Positions 15,721 through 24,555 are shown, counted from the stretch's first letter. The stretch: 64,000 nt of DNA from Sinosporangium album (GCF_900100605.1 NZ_FNCN01000024.1:1-64000), one strand, 5' to 3'. Notes: generated by a model not told the origin, from the sequence alone. Made by a program: numbers and translations.

Positions 15721-16317
15721 CTACGTCGAGGTCGTGGCTGGCCTGGAGGGTGTGGCGATGTCAGATGCCATGAGGCCGCGTAGCGCGAATTCCACGTGCC
15801 GGGTGACAGTGCTTCTGGTGTCGGGGAGGAGTTGCGCGACGCGGGTCAGACCCAGCAGTTGGTAGGCGATGTCGCTGGCGGTGACATGGGCGGCGAGGGT
15901 GTGATCGTGGCGTGCGCGGTCGACGGCGTCCTGGCCGATTCGGGTGAGGTGGGTGATGCACCGCTGCAGGTCCTCGTCGGCCGGTGAGCCGCTGGTGAGG
16001 ACATCGATCATCGCCTTGTTGTCGGCGAGCTGCGCGATGGTGACGGTGAAGAACTCACGTAGAGCGTCAGCCGCGGTTCCGTCCCCGGGGAGGCCGGCAT
16101 CAGCAAGGGCGGCAAGGTCAGTGCCGGTCACGGCGTGCACGAGATCATCTCGGGTGGGGAAGTGTCGGTAGAGGGTGCCGATTCCGACGCCGGATGCGGC
16201 TGCGATCCGGCGCATGTCCGCGCCCATGCCTTCCTCGCGCAAGACCTGTGCGGCGGCTGCGACGATCCGGGCGCGGTTGGCGACCGCGTCGCGTCGCTGT
16301 CTGCGCTCTCCTGCCAT
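15721..16317 (-). CDS. TetR-family repressor
   Basis: The protein is 198 residues. The N-terminal TetR helix-turn-helix spans about residues 10-58 (RIVAAAAQVLREEGMGADMR; IAAASGVGIGTLYRHFPTRD). The variable C-terminal helical domain follows and is of the type often seen beside SDR reductases. It is divergent from the SDR gene at 16402, and the 84-bp gap carries two copies of the palindrome GGAAC-n4-GTTCC. It therefore very likely represses both genes and responds to a small molecule handled by the reductase. Confidence 0.92.
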   Translation of the reverse strand: MAGERRQRRDAVANRARIVAAAAQVLREEGMGADMRRIAAASGVGIGTLYRHFPTRDDLVHAVTGTDLAALADAGLPGDGTAADALREFFTVTIAQLADNKAMIDVLTSGSPADEDLQRCITHLTRIGQDAVDRARHDHTLAAHVTASDIAYQLLGLTRVAQLLPDTRSTVTRHVEFALRGLMASDIATPSRPATTST

Positions 16318-16336
16318 GAGGCCATGATACCAAGAC

Positions 16337-16385
16337 GGAACCCGTGTTCCTCTTAGAGGTTAGAGTGAAACGGAACGTAGGTTCC
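16337..16385. promoter_or_regulatory. Two TetR operator-like palindromes
   Basis: Site 1 is ggaacccgtgttcc (16337-16350). Site 2 is ggaacgtaggttcc (16372-16385), extended to cggaac/gttccg. Both have identical 5-bp arms and 4-bp spacers and start 35 bp apart in the gap between the divergent TetR and SDR genes. Confidence 0.85.
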
Positions 16386-16401
16386 GCAAATAGGGGTGGT
16401 C

Positions 16402-17226
16402 ATGAGGACGATCGTCATCACTGGAGGCACGGACGGGATGGGAGCGGCGCTGGCGCGCCACTTCCTGTCAGCAGGTGACCGCGTGGCCGTCATCGGCCGC
16501 AGTCGCGCGAAGTTCGACGCGCTGCTCGCCGCAGTCGGCGACCCATCCGCGGTCGAGCGGGCCGAGTTCGTCGCTGCGGACCTGTCGCTCATGGCCGACA
16601 GTCGCCGCGTTGTCGCGCAGCTGACCGCTCGTTTCGAGCAGGTCAATGCTCTGGTGCTGGCCGCCTCGTATATTCGGCGGCACCGTCACGTCACCGCCGA
16701 GGGACACGAGGCGTCCTGGGCGCTGTTCTTCCTGTCCAAGCATCTCCTGGTCACCGGACTGGCTGAGCCGCTGCGAGCGTCCGGCCGCCCGGTTATCGCC
16801 AACACATCCGTGCCTGGGGCCAAGGCGGAGGCGCTCGACTTTGATGATCCCGAACTGACGCAGGGGTTCACCTTCGGAAAGTCCAACGCGCAGCAGCGAC
16901 GCGCTAACGAGTTGCTCGGCATCCTTGCCACACGAGACATCCCCGACCTCAGCTACGTGACCTGGGGGCCGGCTGGGCTGGTGCGCTCGAGCTTCGCGGG
17001 GGAAGTCGGCGCTGGTATGAAGATCGCCGCCACGATCCTGGGTCCGCTGATCGGCCAACAGCCCGACGACGCTGTGCGCCCCCTCATCGACCTCATCGAC
17101 AACCCCACACCTGGCCGAGCCGCCTACCGCGGACATAAGCCAGTTCCGCTTGTCGTCGGCCTCCACGATGAGCAGGACGCCACGCGCCTTGGTGAGGTCG
17201 CGGAGGCGGCCGAGGACGAAACGTAG
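16402..17226 (+). CDS. Short-chain dehydrogenase/reductase
   Basis: The protein is 274 residues from ATG 16402, with aggggt upstream; an in-frame GTG two codons earlier is less well placed. The nucleotide-binding glycine motif TIVITGGTDGMGAALARHF is at residues 3-21, and a basic residue in IGRSRAKF suggests NADP(H). The usual NNAG strand is replaced by VLAASYIRRHRHVT. Instead of the classical YxxxK there is no clear Tyr-Lys pair after IANTSVPGA (nearest GKSNAQQRRAN), as in the protochlorophyllide-reductase-like SDRs that lack a standard triad. Substrate unknown. It is controlled with the divergent TetR. Confidence 0.8.
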   Translation: MRTIVITGGTDGMGAALARHFLSAGDRVAVIGRSRAKFDALLAAVGDPSAVERAEFVAADLSLMADSRRVVAQLTARFEQVNALVLAASYIRRHRHVTAEGHEASWALFFLSKHLLVTGLAEPLRASGRPVIANTSVPGAKAEALDFDDPELTQGFTFGKSNAQQRRANELLGILATRDIPDLSYVTWGPAGLVRSSFAGEVGAGMKIAATILGPLIGQQPDDAVRPLIDLIDNPTPGRAAYRGHKPVPLVVGLHDEQDATRLGEVAEAAEDET

Positions 17227-17791
17227 GCGACGGGTGAGATGGCGGGGGTGCACGATCCGTGCTGGGTGTACGGCAGCGCCCAGGACTTGACCACCGCGGC
17301 GGTGGAGGCCGGCTTCAAGTTGGCGGGCATCAGGCCCTCGACGGTTTCCGGGTCGGCTGGGATCCAGCCGAAGCAGATCATGCGGCTGTTGGCGGGGAGC
17401 GGAGGGCCGCCAGTTCGGGCACACGTGCTTCCCGCTTATAACGGCTTACAGCCGGAACGTGTGTTGAGTCCTCTCAAAAAACAGTCACAACCAAAGGCTT
17501 CGCATTCACTCGCGAATACGCCAGTCGGCATGTTTGCCTCACAGTAGGCCATAAAGGGGATCTTTTAGGAGTTAAGTCTGCGAGTCTGATCCTGTTTATA
17601 TGGGATATATGCGGGTATTAGCGATTAGCTTCTGGAACGTAGCAATGAGCACAGCACCTCCAATGTCGTGTCATCCGGCGATGCATTGCAAGGTAATTCC
17701 GGCCCGACCGAAATGCTTACTTCCGTCGTTGGTCCGGCCTCAGGGGTCGGATCTAACCCGCTGAGCCGCCATACCCGAAAGGTGATCCGCC
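17227..17791. other. Intergenic with a possible decarboxylase-like scrap
   Basis: On the minus strand at about 17255-17375 one frame reads MICFGWIPADPETVEGLMPA, vaguely like the start of acetoacetate-decarboxylase-fold proteins, but it is short and has no intact gene around it. The rest (17430-17790) is lower in GC and should hold the promoter of the RIP-hemopexin gene. Confidence 0.4.
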
Positions 17792-20008
17792 GTGCCCCTT
17801 CTTGCCCCGATCGCCACTCTTGACCTGACGAGAGAAGAAGGCTACGAGCAGGACTATCGCAATTTCATCCGAGCGATCCGCATCGGCGTGACGAATAATG
17901 GCGCTCTTCGTTATGCGGACTACGGGGAGGGTGCGGCCCGCCGCATAGTCTATCGCATGGAAGAAAATATCAATCTCGCCGAAAGAGACGCCTATTTCAG
18001 TGTTCGGATGACAGTGGGCGGCGGCAGCATAGACCTCTATGTTCGACGGGACAATCTCTACAACGTTGGTTTCGCCCAAGTAGACGCCCAGGGTAACGCC
18101 CGCCGCTTCTATTATTTGGGAGACGACCGCGATAGGCAGAGGATGCAGGCATTGGACTGGGTTCCCGCAGGGAACCTGGCGGAGATCGGCGTCGGGGAGA
18201 ACTATCAGGATCTGGAGCGCGCCGCCCACGTGGCAACGGATCGAACAGAGATCACAATGTCCCGGGAAAGCCTGGTGGGGCGGGTAAATAATTTACTCGA
18301 GACCTCTCCGTCCACCCAGGATATGGCTGGCGGCATGCTCCTGCTGACGGAGATGGTCTGTGAAGCGGCGCGCTTCTATTACATCTCCCAGGCGATCAGC
18401 ACGGCGTGGAGTGAATACAGGGCTGTGGATCCGGACACCCGACGTCAGATGTATGAGCTGGAGAGAAGATGGCATGTCATCGGCCTCCATCTCCAAGCGC
18501 GCATGGAGAACCTGTTGCCTGTGGGCGATGGTCGGGCCCTTCCTCCGCTCAGGGTCGGCTCGATGACCTTTTCCAGTGTTCTTGAGGTCGCAGCGGCCCT
18601 CGCGATCATCTATCTGAAGGCCGTCTCCGGCACGAGCGCCTCGAGTGGCCGGAGTGCCCGGAGCGCCGATGCCGTCCTGGCCGCGACCGGCGACGGCCAC
18701 ATCCGTTACCCGTTGATCGATGCGGCGGTCAACACCCTTGAAGGCAGCCAAATCGCGATTTTCTTCCAGGCCAACGAGACCCTGGCCTATGACCTGGCGG
18801 CCGACGCATTCCTCGACGGCCCCTGGCCGATATCGGCTTCCTGGCCGGGGCTCAGCGGGACCGAGTTCGCCAATGGAGTGAGCGCGGCCACGGTCGTTCC
18901 CGACTCCCAGGACATCATCTGGTTGTTCCGCGGGTCGCAGTACGTCAGATACAGCGCCGCCCAAGACAGGATCCTGGTGGGCCCGAAAGAAATCTATGAC
19001 GGCTGGCCGGGGCTGAAGGACACCTCATTCGTCGACTACATCGACGCCGCCGTCAAGGACCCGAGCGGCGCCAATGCCCTCTACCTCTTCCGCGGGCCCG
19101 AGGTCGTGCACTACAACCTCGACGACGACACGATCAGCGGCCCGAATCTGATCAAGAGCGCGCTGCCGGGACTGGAGGACACCGATTTCATCCACGGTGT
19201 CAGCGCCGCATTGGCCTGCCCCGGCTCGCCGAACGAGATGTGGCTTTTCCGTGACGACGAATATCTCCGCTATAACACTTACGAGTGCCGGATGGGGGTC
19301 CAGCCTAAGCCGATCGCCGAAGGCTGGTCAGGGTTCGGGAACAAGCTTTTTATCGACCGAATCGACGCGGCCCTCGCCCACCCGACTTCAGTCGGCGAGA
19401 TCTGGTTCTTCCACGACGGCTACTATGTTCGTTTCAACACCCCGAACAACGTCATCAGCCACGTGACGACCCCGATAGCGGACGGGTGGCGGGGCCTCAA
19501 GCAGTACAAGGACTTTTCCCGACGCATCGATGCCGCGCTGAACAAGCCAGGGACGTCCCAAGCGTGGTTGTTCCACGGGCATTCGTATCTCACCTACGAT
19601 ATCGAGAACGACAGTGTCTATAGCGGCCCATACCTGATTGAGAATGGCTGGCCCGGACTCAAATCCGCGGGGTTCGACCACGTTGACGCCGCAGTGCTCG
19701 TGCCGGGTGAATCCGACCGAGCCTGGCTCTTCAAGGACGACCAATACCTCCGCTACAACCTCACCAGCAATCAGGTGATCCTGGGCCCGAAACCCATCGC
19801 GGACGGCTGGGCCGGACTCCGAGGCACCGGCTTCGACCTGCGGATCGACGCCGCCGTACGCTTCACCGGCCCTGAGAACCACCTCTGGCTCTTCTCCGGC
19901 AACTCCTACGTCCGCTACGACGTCGACAACGACAGCATCGTCGTCGGTCCAAAGGCAATCATCGACGGCTGGAATTTCGGCTTCCCGTTCGGCGATCCCC
20001 CATCGTGA
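17792..20008 (+). CDS. Ribosome-inactivating protein fused to eight hemopexin-like repeats
   Basis: The protein is 738 residues from the GTG at 17792, with gaaagg upstream. Residues 1 to about 285 are a complete RIP (rRNA N-glycosidase) domain. Signature parts are NLYNVGF (89-94, where ricin has its first active-site Tyr), GENYQDLERAA with Tyr138 matching ricin Tyr123, EAARFYYI with Glu191 and Arg194 matching the catalytic Glu177/Arg180, and ERRWHVIG with Trp227 matching Trp211. The domain ends in a hydrophobic helix (VLEVAAALAIIYLKA). From about 305 to 730 are eight repeats of about 52 residues, each with an I/V-DAA or VSAA start, a W/Y-LF-x-G/D-x-x-Y-x-R-Y core and a GP-x-x-I-x-x-GWPGL end. 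That is two hemopexin four-bladed propellers. No signal peptide or membrane helix is obvious. A hairpin terminator follows. Confidence 0.85.
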   Translation: MPLLAPIATLDLTREEGYEQDYRNFIRAIRIGVTNNGALRYADYGEGAARRIVYRMEENINLAERDAYFSVRMTVGGGSIDLYVRRDNLYNVGFAQVDAQGNARRFYYLGDDRDRQRMQALDWVPAGNLAEIGVGENYQDLERAAHVATDRTEITMSRESLVGRVNNLLETSPSTQDMAGGMLLLTEMVCEAARFYYISQAISTAWSEYRAVDPDTRRQMYELERRWHVIGLHLQARMENLLPVGDGRALPPLRVGSMTFSSVLEVAAALAIIYLKAVSGTSASSGRSARSADAVLAATGDGHIRYPLIDAAVNTLEGSQIAIFFQANETLAYDLAADAFLDGPWPISASWPGLSGTEFANGVSAATVVPDSQDIIWLFRGSQYVRYSAAQDRILVGPKEIYDGWPGLKDTSFVDYIDAAVKDPSGANALYLFRGPEVVHYNLDDDTISGPNLIKSALPGLEDTDFIHGVSAALACPGSPNEMWLFRDDEYLRYNTYECRMGVQPKPIAEGWSGFGNKLFIDRIDAALAHPTSVGEIWFFHDGYYVRFNTPNNVISHVTTPIADGWRGLKQYKDFSRRIDAALNKPGTSQAWLFHGHSYLTYDIENDSVYSGPYLIENGWPGLKSAGFDHVDAAVLVPGESDRAWLFKDDQYLRYNLTSNQVILGPKPIADGWAGLRGTGFDLRIDAAVRFTGPENHLWLFSGNSYVRYDVDNDSIVVGPKAIIDGWNFGFPFGDPPS

Positions 20009-20063
20009 CCAACGACCGGTCGGGGGGCGGCGCCTGGTCCGGGGTCTAGTCCATCGCCGGGGC

Positions 20064-20097
20064 CGGAGGGAGCACGCGTGTCAGCGTGTTCCCTCCG
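20064..20097 (+). terminator. Hairpin after the RIP-hemopexin gene
   Basis: CGGAGGGAgCACGC (20064-20077) pairs with GCGTGtTCCCTCCG (20084-20097) around a 6-nt loop, 56 bp after the stop codon. A T-tract is absent, as is common in high-GC actinobacteria. Confidence 0.75.
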
Positions 20098-20363
20098 CTC
20101 GCTTACGGAGCAGCACGGCGTTATCAGGCGCTTGAGATGTGCGCGAAGGACTTCCACCCGTTTGTGAACGTCAGGCTTCCCCAGTGCCAAGGCCACCTCC
20201 CGAACCCGCATGGGGAGCCCATCTGTCGTGAGATGCCCACGAATGGGCCGCCCGGCTACGTGACAAGCCTGAGAGGTCCACCTACCACCCTGACGAAAGT
20301 AAGGGGGCGAATCGGCCTTTCGGGAGCGTCGGGCATGAAGGCGTCCTTCTTACAGTGCTTCTC

Positions 20364-21572
20364 ATGTTCAGAACCTCCCGCAATGCCACGGTCGGCCTCC
20401 TCGCCCTCACACTGGTCCTGCCCGCGTCGGCGGCGACGGCGGCCTCCATGTCAACCCCCGCTTCCGCGGCCTCCTCTGCGAGCACCTCCGACGTGCGCTT
20501 CGCGATCCCTCGCCCCACGGGGCAGTACGAGGTCGGACGCGACACCCTGCATCTCGTCGACGGTAAGCGCCGCGATCTGTGGATGCCCGCAGCGGGGCCA
20601 CGTGAGCTGATGGTGTCGATGTATTACCCGGCTCGCGCCGGTGGGAAGGCCGCGCCGTACATGGGCGTAGAGGAGGCTCTTCTCCTGCTCAAAGCGCAGA
20701 AGCTTGACACCGTCTTCAAGGCCGAACAGCTCGCCGGCGTCCGCGTGAACGCACGCGTGGGCGCCCGCCCCGCGGGCGGCAAGCACCCCTTGGTGGTGCT
20801 CTCGCCAGGTTTCACGCTCAACCGCGCCACGCTGACCACGCTCGCTGAGGAATTGGCCTCGAAGGGTTACGTGGTTGCACTTGTGGATCACGCCTACGAG
20901 TCGTTCGGTACGGCTTTCGCCGGTGGCCGCACTCTGACCTGCGTCGCGTGCGAGACGGTGGAGAAAGCCCCCTCCGATGAGGAGGAGAAGAAGCTGTTGG
21001 GCAAGGCCGCCGCAAACAGAGCAGCCGATATCTCCTTCGTCATTGACCAGTTGACGCACTCCCCCAAGACCGCACCTGCCTGGAAGCGGTGGAAGATGAT
21101 CGATCAACGCCGGATCGGTGCTGCCGGCCACTCGCTCGGCGGTAACGCCGCAGCGAGCGTGATGGCCACCGACCGCCGCGTTCGCGCCGGGGTGAACATG
21201 GACGGCACGTTCTTCGCCCCGGTCCCTACCTCCGGCCTCGGTAAACGGCCGTTCCTCATGCTCGGTACCAAAGCTCAGCACTCGCCCGGCTCGGCTGACG
21301 CCACCTGGCTACGAGACTGGCGGCGTCTGGACGGCTGGAAGCGCTGGCTGACTGTGGCCGACTCCGGTCACTTCACGTTTATCGACCTGCCCATCCTGGG
21401 CGAGCAGGCCGGGATCAAGGACCCGACCGCGCCGCTGTCGGGAAAGCGGTCGGGTGAGATCACCACGGGATATGTGGGTGCCTTCTTCGACCAGCATCTC
21501 CGCGGTGAGCACCGGCCGCTGCTGGACGGCCCGTCCCCCGACAATCCTGAAGTCGCCTTTCAGAACCCATAA
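20364..21572 (+). CDS. Secreted PAF-acetylhydrolase-like alpha/beta hydrolase
   Basis: The protein is 402 residues from ATG 20364. A Sec signal peptide is clear (NATVGLLALTLVLPASA, cleavage near ATA/A). The mature part has the fold landmarks of the platelet-activating-factor acetylhydrolase/dienelactone hydrolase group: HPLVVLSPGFTLNR (oxyanion strand), YVVALVDHAYESFG, the nucleophile elbow GAAGHSLGGNAAAS, the acid region VNMDGTFF and a late His in ADSGHFTF. Substrates are likely esters or lipids outside the cell. It stands alone, 0.35 kb after the RIP gene on the same strand. Co-function with that toxin is possible but unsupported. Confidence 0.82.
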   Translation: MFRTSRNATVGLLALTLVLPASAATAASMSTPASAASSASTSDVRFAIPRPTGQYEVGRDTLHLVDGKRRDLWMPAAGPRELMVSMYYPARAGGKAAPYMGVEEALLLLKAQKLDTVFKAEQLAGVRVNARVGARPAGGKHPLVVLSPGFTLNRATLTTLAEELASKGYVVALVDHAYESFGTAFAGGRTLTCVACETVEKAPSDEEEKKLLGKAAANRAADISFVIDQLTHSPKTAPAWKRWKMIDQRRIGAAGHSLGGNAAASVMATDRRVRAGVNMDGTFFAPVPTSGLGKRPFLMLGTKAQHSPGSADATWLRDWRRLDGWKRWLTVADSGHFTFIDLPILGEQAGIKDPTAPLSGKRSGEITTGYVGAFFDQHLRGEHRPLLDGPSPDNPEVAFQNP

Positions 21573-21930
21573 GGGAGCTCCTGCCGTACGGCTCTGCGCT
21601 GGACGGACCGGCCGTCAGGACGTGTCACCGCGACCGTCCGTTCGGGGGTGGCGTCGGCGGCGTCATCGAGCCATCAGGACGATGCCACGCTATTCGGCCG
21701 GACCTCGATGTCGCCGTCTCCCTTGCGGTGAGATCGGCGGAGAGGCCGCCCCTGCCGGCGGGCCTGTCCCGGGCCACTGGGAATCGGGCTGGGGGCGGTC
21801 GGCGGTCATGTCACGGTGCGGCTTGGGGTGGAAGCCGCAGGAGGTCCGCCCGACCACGGGGGCGCGGGCCCGGTTTGTGGGGAAGAAGGGTGCCTGCGTA
21901 GCTGTGGACGTGGACGGGTGAGTATGTATT
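21573..21930. other. Intergenic before the catabolic island
   Basis: About 360 bp with no supported gene. The frames here are shadows with arginine-rich composition. The promoter and operator of the LLM monooxygenase are at its right end. Confidence 0.5.
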
Positions 21931-21943
21931 CTATATTCTACAG
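21931..21943. promoter_or_regulatory. Operator site 1 (CTATATTCTACAG)
   Basis: One of six 13-bp near-palindromes with consensus CTATAnTCnATAG in this island, here 38 bp upstream of the LLM monooxygenase start. It lies in an AT-rich patch that also looks like a -10 region (tattctatattct), so binding would block transcription. Confidence 0.65.
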
Positions 21944-21980
21944 ATGGTAGGAGCGGTTGGCGGAGACGTAAGGAGACCCG

Positions 21981-23003
21981 ATGGAGATCGGCCTTTTCCA
22001 CTCGATCCAGTGGCCTAAGGGGAGCGCGCAGCCTGATCGCTACAACCAGGCGTTGTATCAGGCGCAGTTCGTCGAGGAACTCGGATTTGATTCGGTGTGG
22101 TTCACCGAGCATCACTTCAGCAGGCATGGAATCGTCTCGAACAGCCTGGCTGTGCTGGCTAACCTGGCCGCGCGCACTGAGCGCATCAGGCTCGGCACGG
22201 CGGTGACGGTTCTGCCGCTCCACGATCCGGTACGGCTCGCGGAAACGGTGGCCACGGTCGACATTCTTAGCGGGGGACGGCTCGACCTGGGGATCGGCAG
22301 TGGTTACCAGGCCGGCGAATTCTCGGGATACGGACTCGATATCGCCGACAAGCACTCCCGCTTCGATGAGTCGCTTGAGGTGCTCAGGCGTATCTGGACC
22401 GAAGACCAGCCGTTCACGCACGAGGGCGAGCACTGGCGATACCTCGACTGCTACCCGCAGCCCCGGCCGATGCAGCAGCCGCATCCTCCGATCTGGCTGG
22501 CGACGGACGGCCCTCAGGGGATGGCCACGTGCGCGTCGAACGACTGGGGCGTGCTCCTGCCTCAGGGCGCGTCGTGGTCAAAGGTCGGTGAGAAGGTCGC
22601 GACCTACCAGGACGCGCTCACGCAGGCCGGGAAATCGGTTGACGACGGCAAGCTGTGGCTCGCTCGGGGTTTCTACACGGCCGCCACGACGGAGAAGGCA
22701 CGCGCCGAAGCGACGGGTCCGTACATCGACTTCCTCACCCTGGCCGGCCAACTGGCAGGTCCGAAGGGGCTGCCCGGGGCCGGGGGCCGCACGTCCAGCC
22801 CGGACGAGCTCGACGCGAAGATCAACGACACGGCGATCTTTGGCAGTCCGGAGGACTGCATCGAGTCGTTCATCCGTGCCCGCGAGCTGGGCGTTCGGCG
22901 CATCATGCTCTTCGTCCACATGGGGCAGCTGCAGCATCAGCAGATCCTCGATTCGCTTGCCCTCTTCGGCAAGGAAGTGCTTCCCGTGGTGAAGGATCTC
23001 TGA
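21981..23003 (+). CDS. LLM-class flavin-dependent monooxygenase
   Basis: The protein is 340 residues, with aaggaga placed before ATG 21981. It has the bacterial-luciferase-like TIM barrel pattern: MEIGLFHSIQWP, LGFDSVWFTEHHFSRHGIV, RIRLGTAVTVLPLHDPVRLA, LSGGRLDLGIGSGYQAGEFS, PHPPIWLATDG and, near the end, FGSPEDCIESFIRARELG. These enzymes use reduced flavin supplied by a separate reductase. A matching flavin reductase gene is nearby (24029-24529) and shares the same operator motif. Known members include diketocamphane monooxygenases, alkane and sulfonate monooxygenases. The substrate here is not determined, though the 6-oxocamphor-hydrolase-like gene nearby suggests a ketone. Confidence 0.9.
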   Translation: MEIGLFHSIQWPKGSAQPDRYNQALYQAQFVEELGFDSVWFTEHHFSRHGIVSNSLAVLANLAARTERIRLGTAVTVLPLHDPVRLAETVATVDILSGGRLDLGIGSGYQAGEFSGYGLDIADKHSRFDESLEVLRRIWTEDQPFTHEGEHWRYLDCYPQPRPMQQPHPPIWLATDGPQGMATCASNDWGVLLPQGASWSKVGEKVATYQDALTQAGKSVDDGKLWLARGFYTAATTEKARAEATGPYIDFLTLAGQLAGPKGLPGAGGRTSSPDELDAKINDTAIFGSPEDCIESFIRARELGVRRIMLFVHMGQLQHQQILDSLALFGKEVLPVVKDL

Positions 23004-23028
23004 GCCGCACCACATCAGTTCCGTCTCA

Positions 23029-23086
23029 GCACCCGACGATCAGGCGTCTCCCGTGGGCATCCCATGGGCGCCTGGTGGTCGGGTGC
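23029..23086 (+). terminator. Long interrupted hairpin after the LLM gene
   Basis: GCACCCGAC (23029-23037) pairs with GTCGGGTGC (23078-23086) and CAGGCG (23041-23046) with CGCCTG (23069-23074), with cccgtggg/cccatggg at the tip. It begins 26 bp after the stop codon, as expected for a factor-independent terminator. Confidence 0.7.
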
Positions 23087-24028
23087 TTGGCGTTCGACCA
23101 CAGTCGGGGCAAACGGTGGATGGAGAGGCGCTGTTCGGCGGTGGCGGTCCGAGCGGAAGCTCTCAAGCGCACTGCGCAGCGGATTTGAGCGTGGCCGACG
23201 GTGAAAGAAAGCGGCTCACCGGGCTGGTGTCGCCCGCGAGAAACGCCATGGCCCCGTGAGAAACGCCATGGCGGCGTCGGCGCCACGTGGATGTTCGGCC
23301 GCACCGGGCATGGGACAGGGCTCCGGATTATGATCCAGAAAACAGTCCGATGTGGCGGCCAGGCCGTGATCTCGATCCTGGTGTTCTCGGCGGGGTCCGC
23401 GGTCGGCCCGAGTGAATGCCGGGCCCGTCGAGGCCGAACCTGAGCTCTACGCGCCGGTCTCACGAAGAAATTGTCGCCCTCGACCGCCAGGGCCACCTTC
23501 AAGGTCGTCCCGCGATGCTCTCTGGCGAATCGGCCGATCGGCCGTGGACTCAATCGTCGACCGGGTCTCTGTCCGGTTCGAGGCCGGGCCGGATAGCGAC
23601 GGGTTGTTGACCCGGCCGGTATCCATTTCGCGCCATCCGGCCCAGCGGCTTCGTACGGCCGGCCTCTTGTTACGGCCGGCGTCGTGTAGATCATGGGTAC
23701 GACGGCAGCACGCATGTGAAGCGAGGTGACCGAAACGCAGCGGCCGCCGGAAGTGGGCCGATCGGCCTCGGAGTGCGCTGCCGTGCCGTCACGCGAGACC
23801 GATCACGCCAATCCATCGACCTGCACTGTAGCCCAGCGTTTCTGTCGCCGTCGTCGGCTGCAGTCCAGCGTCAACCGCGAAGGGAAGCAGACCCTGTCTT
23901 ATTGCATCGTCTTATGCATCGCTGACGTGCCGACCCCGTCGCGAGCATCACCGACTATCGCACGGTGGGTCTCATCCGGTGGGTCTCATCGCGGTTCATC
24001 GTTTGTGAGTAGGTCCGGTCGCCGGCGG
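23087..24028. other. Intergenic about 0.94 kb, no gene supported
   Basis: The one long minus-strand frame (23026-23715) reads through the terminator hairpin, is Arg/Pro-rich and has no domain. Small direct repeats are present: two copies of gagaaacgccatggc near 23240-23270 and two of ggtgggtctcatc near 23963-23990. It looks like decayed DNA between two transcription units. Confidence 0.6.
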
Positions 24029-24529
24029 TCAGCGCACCTGGTCGGCCCTGAAGCCGCCGAAGCCGGAGTTGAAGTAGACCAGCGGTTCACGCCCGGGCAG
24101 GCAGTTCACGTCGATCGGCTCGGCGAGCACGATCCTGTGGTCGCCTCCTGGAAGTTCGGAGACGATCCGGCACTCCATCCACGCCACCGTTCCCTCAAGC
24201 ACGGGGTGGCCCCCTGAGGGGGAGGGAGTGAATGCCACTCCCTCGAAACGGTTGGGGGCGCGCGACGCGAACCGCAGCCCGAGGGTGCTCTGATTTCTCG
24301 CCAGGACGTTGATGACCAGGTTTCCGGTGGCGCTCATGGCGGGCCATGAGGTCGACGTGTTGGCGATGGAGAACATGACCAGTAGCGGATCCAGTGACAG
24401 CGACACCAGCGACTGGATCGTCATGCCGACCGGCTCGTCGTTGGTGTTGGCCGTCAGGACGGCGACGCCGCTCGGAAACTGCCCGAGTGCCTTCTTGAAC
24501 TCAACCTGCTCGACAGTCCGCGAAGCCAT
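24029..24529 (-). CDS. Flavin reductase (HpaC/RutF family)
   Basis: The protein is 166 residues. It shows the flavin-reductase-like FMN-binding pattern: FKKALGQFPSGVAVLTANTN, EPVGMTIQSLVSLSLDPLLV, NLVINVLARNQ, GTVAWMECRIVSEL, and GGDHRIVLAEPIDVN with the conserved G-D-H. It would supply reduced FMN or FAD to the LLM monooxygenase at 21981. A copy of the shared operator motif is just upstream (24543-24555), and it is separated by 82 bp from the operon ending at 24611. It may therefore have its own promoter. Confidence 0.92.
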   Translation of the reverse strand: MASRTVEQVEFKKALGQFPSGVAVLTANTNDEPVGMTIQSLVSLSLDPLLVMFSIANTSTSWPAMSATGNLVINVLARNQSTLGLRFASRAPNRFEGVAFTPSPSGGHPVLEGTVAWMECRIVSELPGGDHRIVLAEPIDVNCLPGREPLVYFNSGFGGFRADQVR

Positions 24530-24542
24530 CTTCGCCTCCTTT

Positions 24543-24555
24543 CTATAGAATATAT
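24543..24555. promoter_or_regulatory. Operator site 2 (CTATAGAATATAT)
   Basis: Reverse complement ATATATTCTATAG fits the consensus CTATAnTCnATAG; the extended palindrome ctatagaatatatag spans 24543-24557. It lies 14 bp upstream of the flavin reductase ATG, between the cctcctt ribosome binding site complement and the preceding gene. Confidence 0.65.

Noticed and set aside
17124-17408. Minus-strand acetoacetate-decarboxylase-like gene
   Set aside because: Only a short stretch (FGWIPADPETVEGLMPA) looks family-like, and the frame continues into the SDR gene antisense; too little for a gene call.
23026-23715. 229-residue minus-strand ORF
   Set aside because: It reads through a clear terminator hairpin, is Arg/Pro-rich and matches no recognised family.
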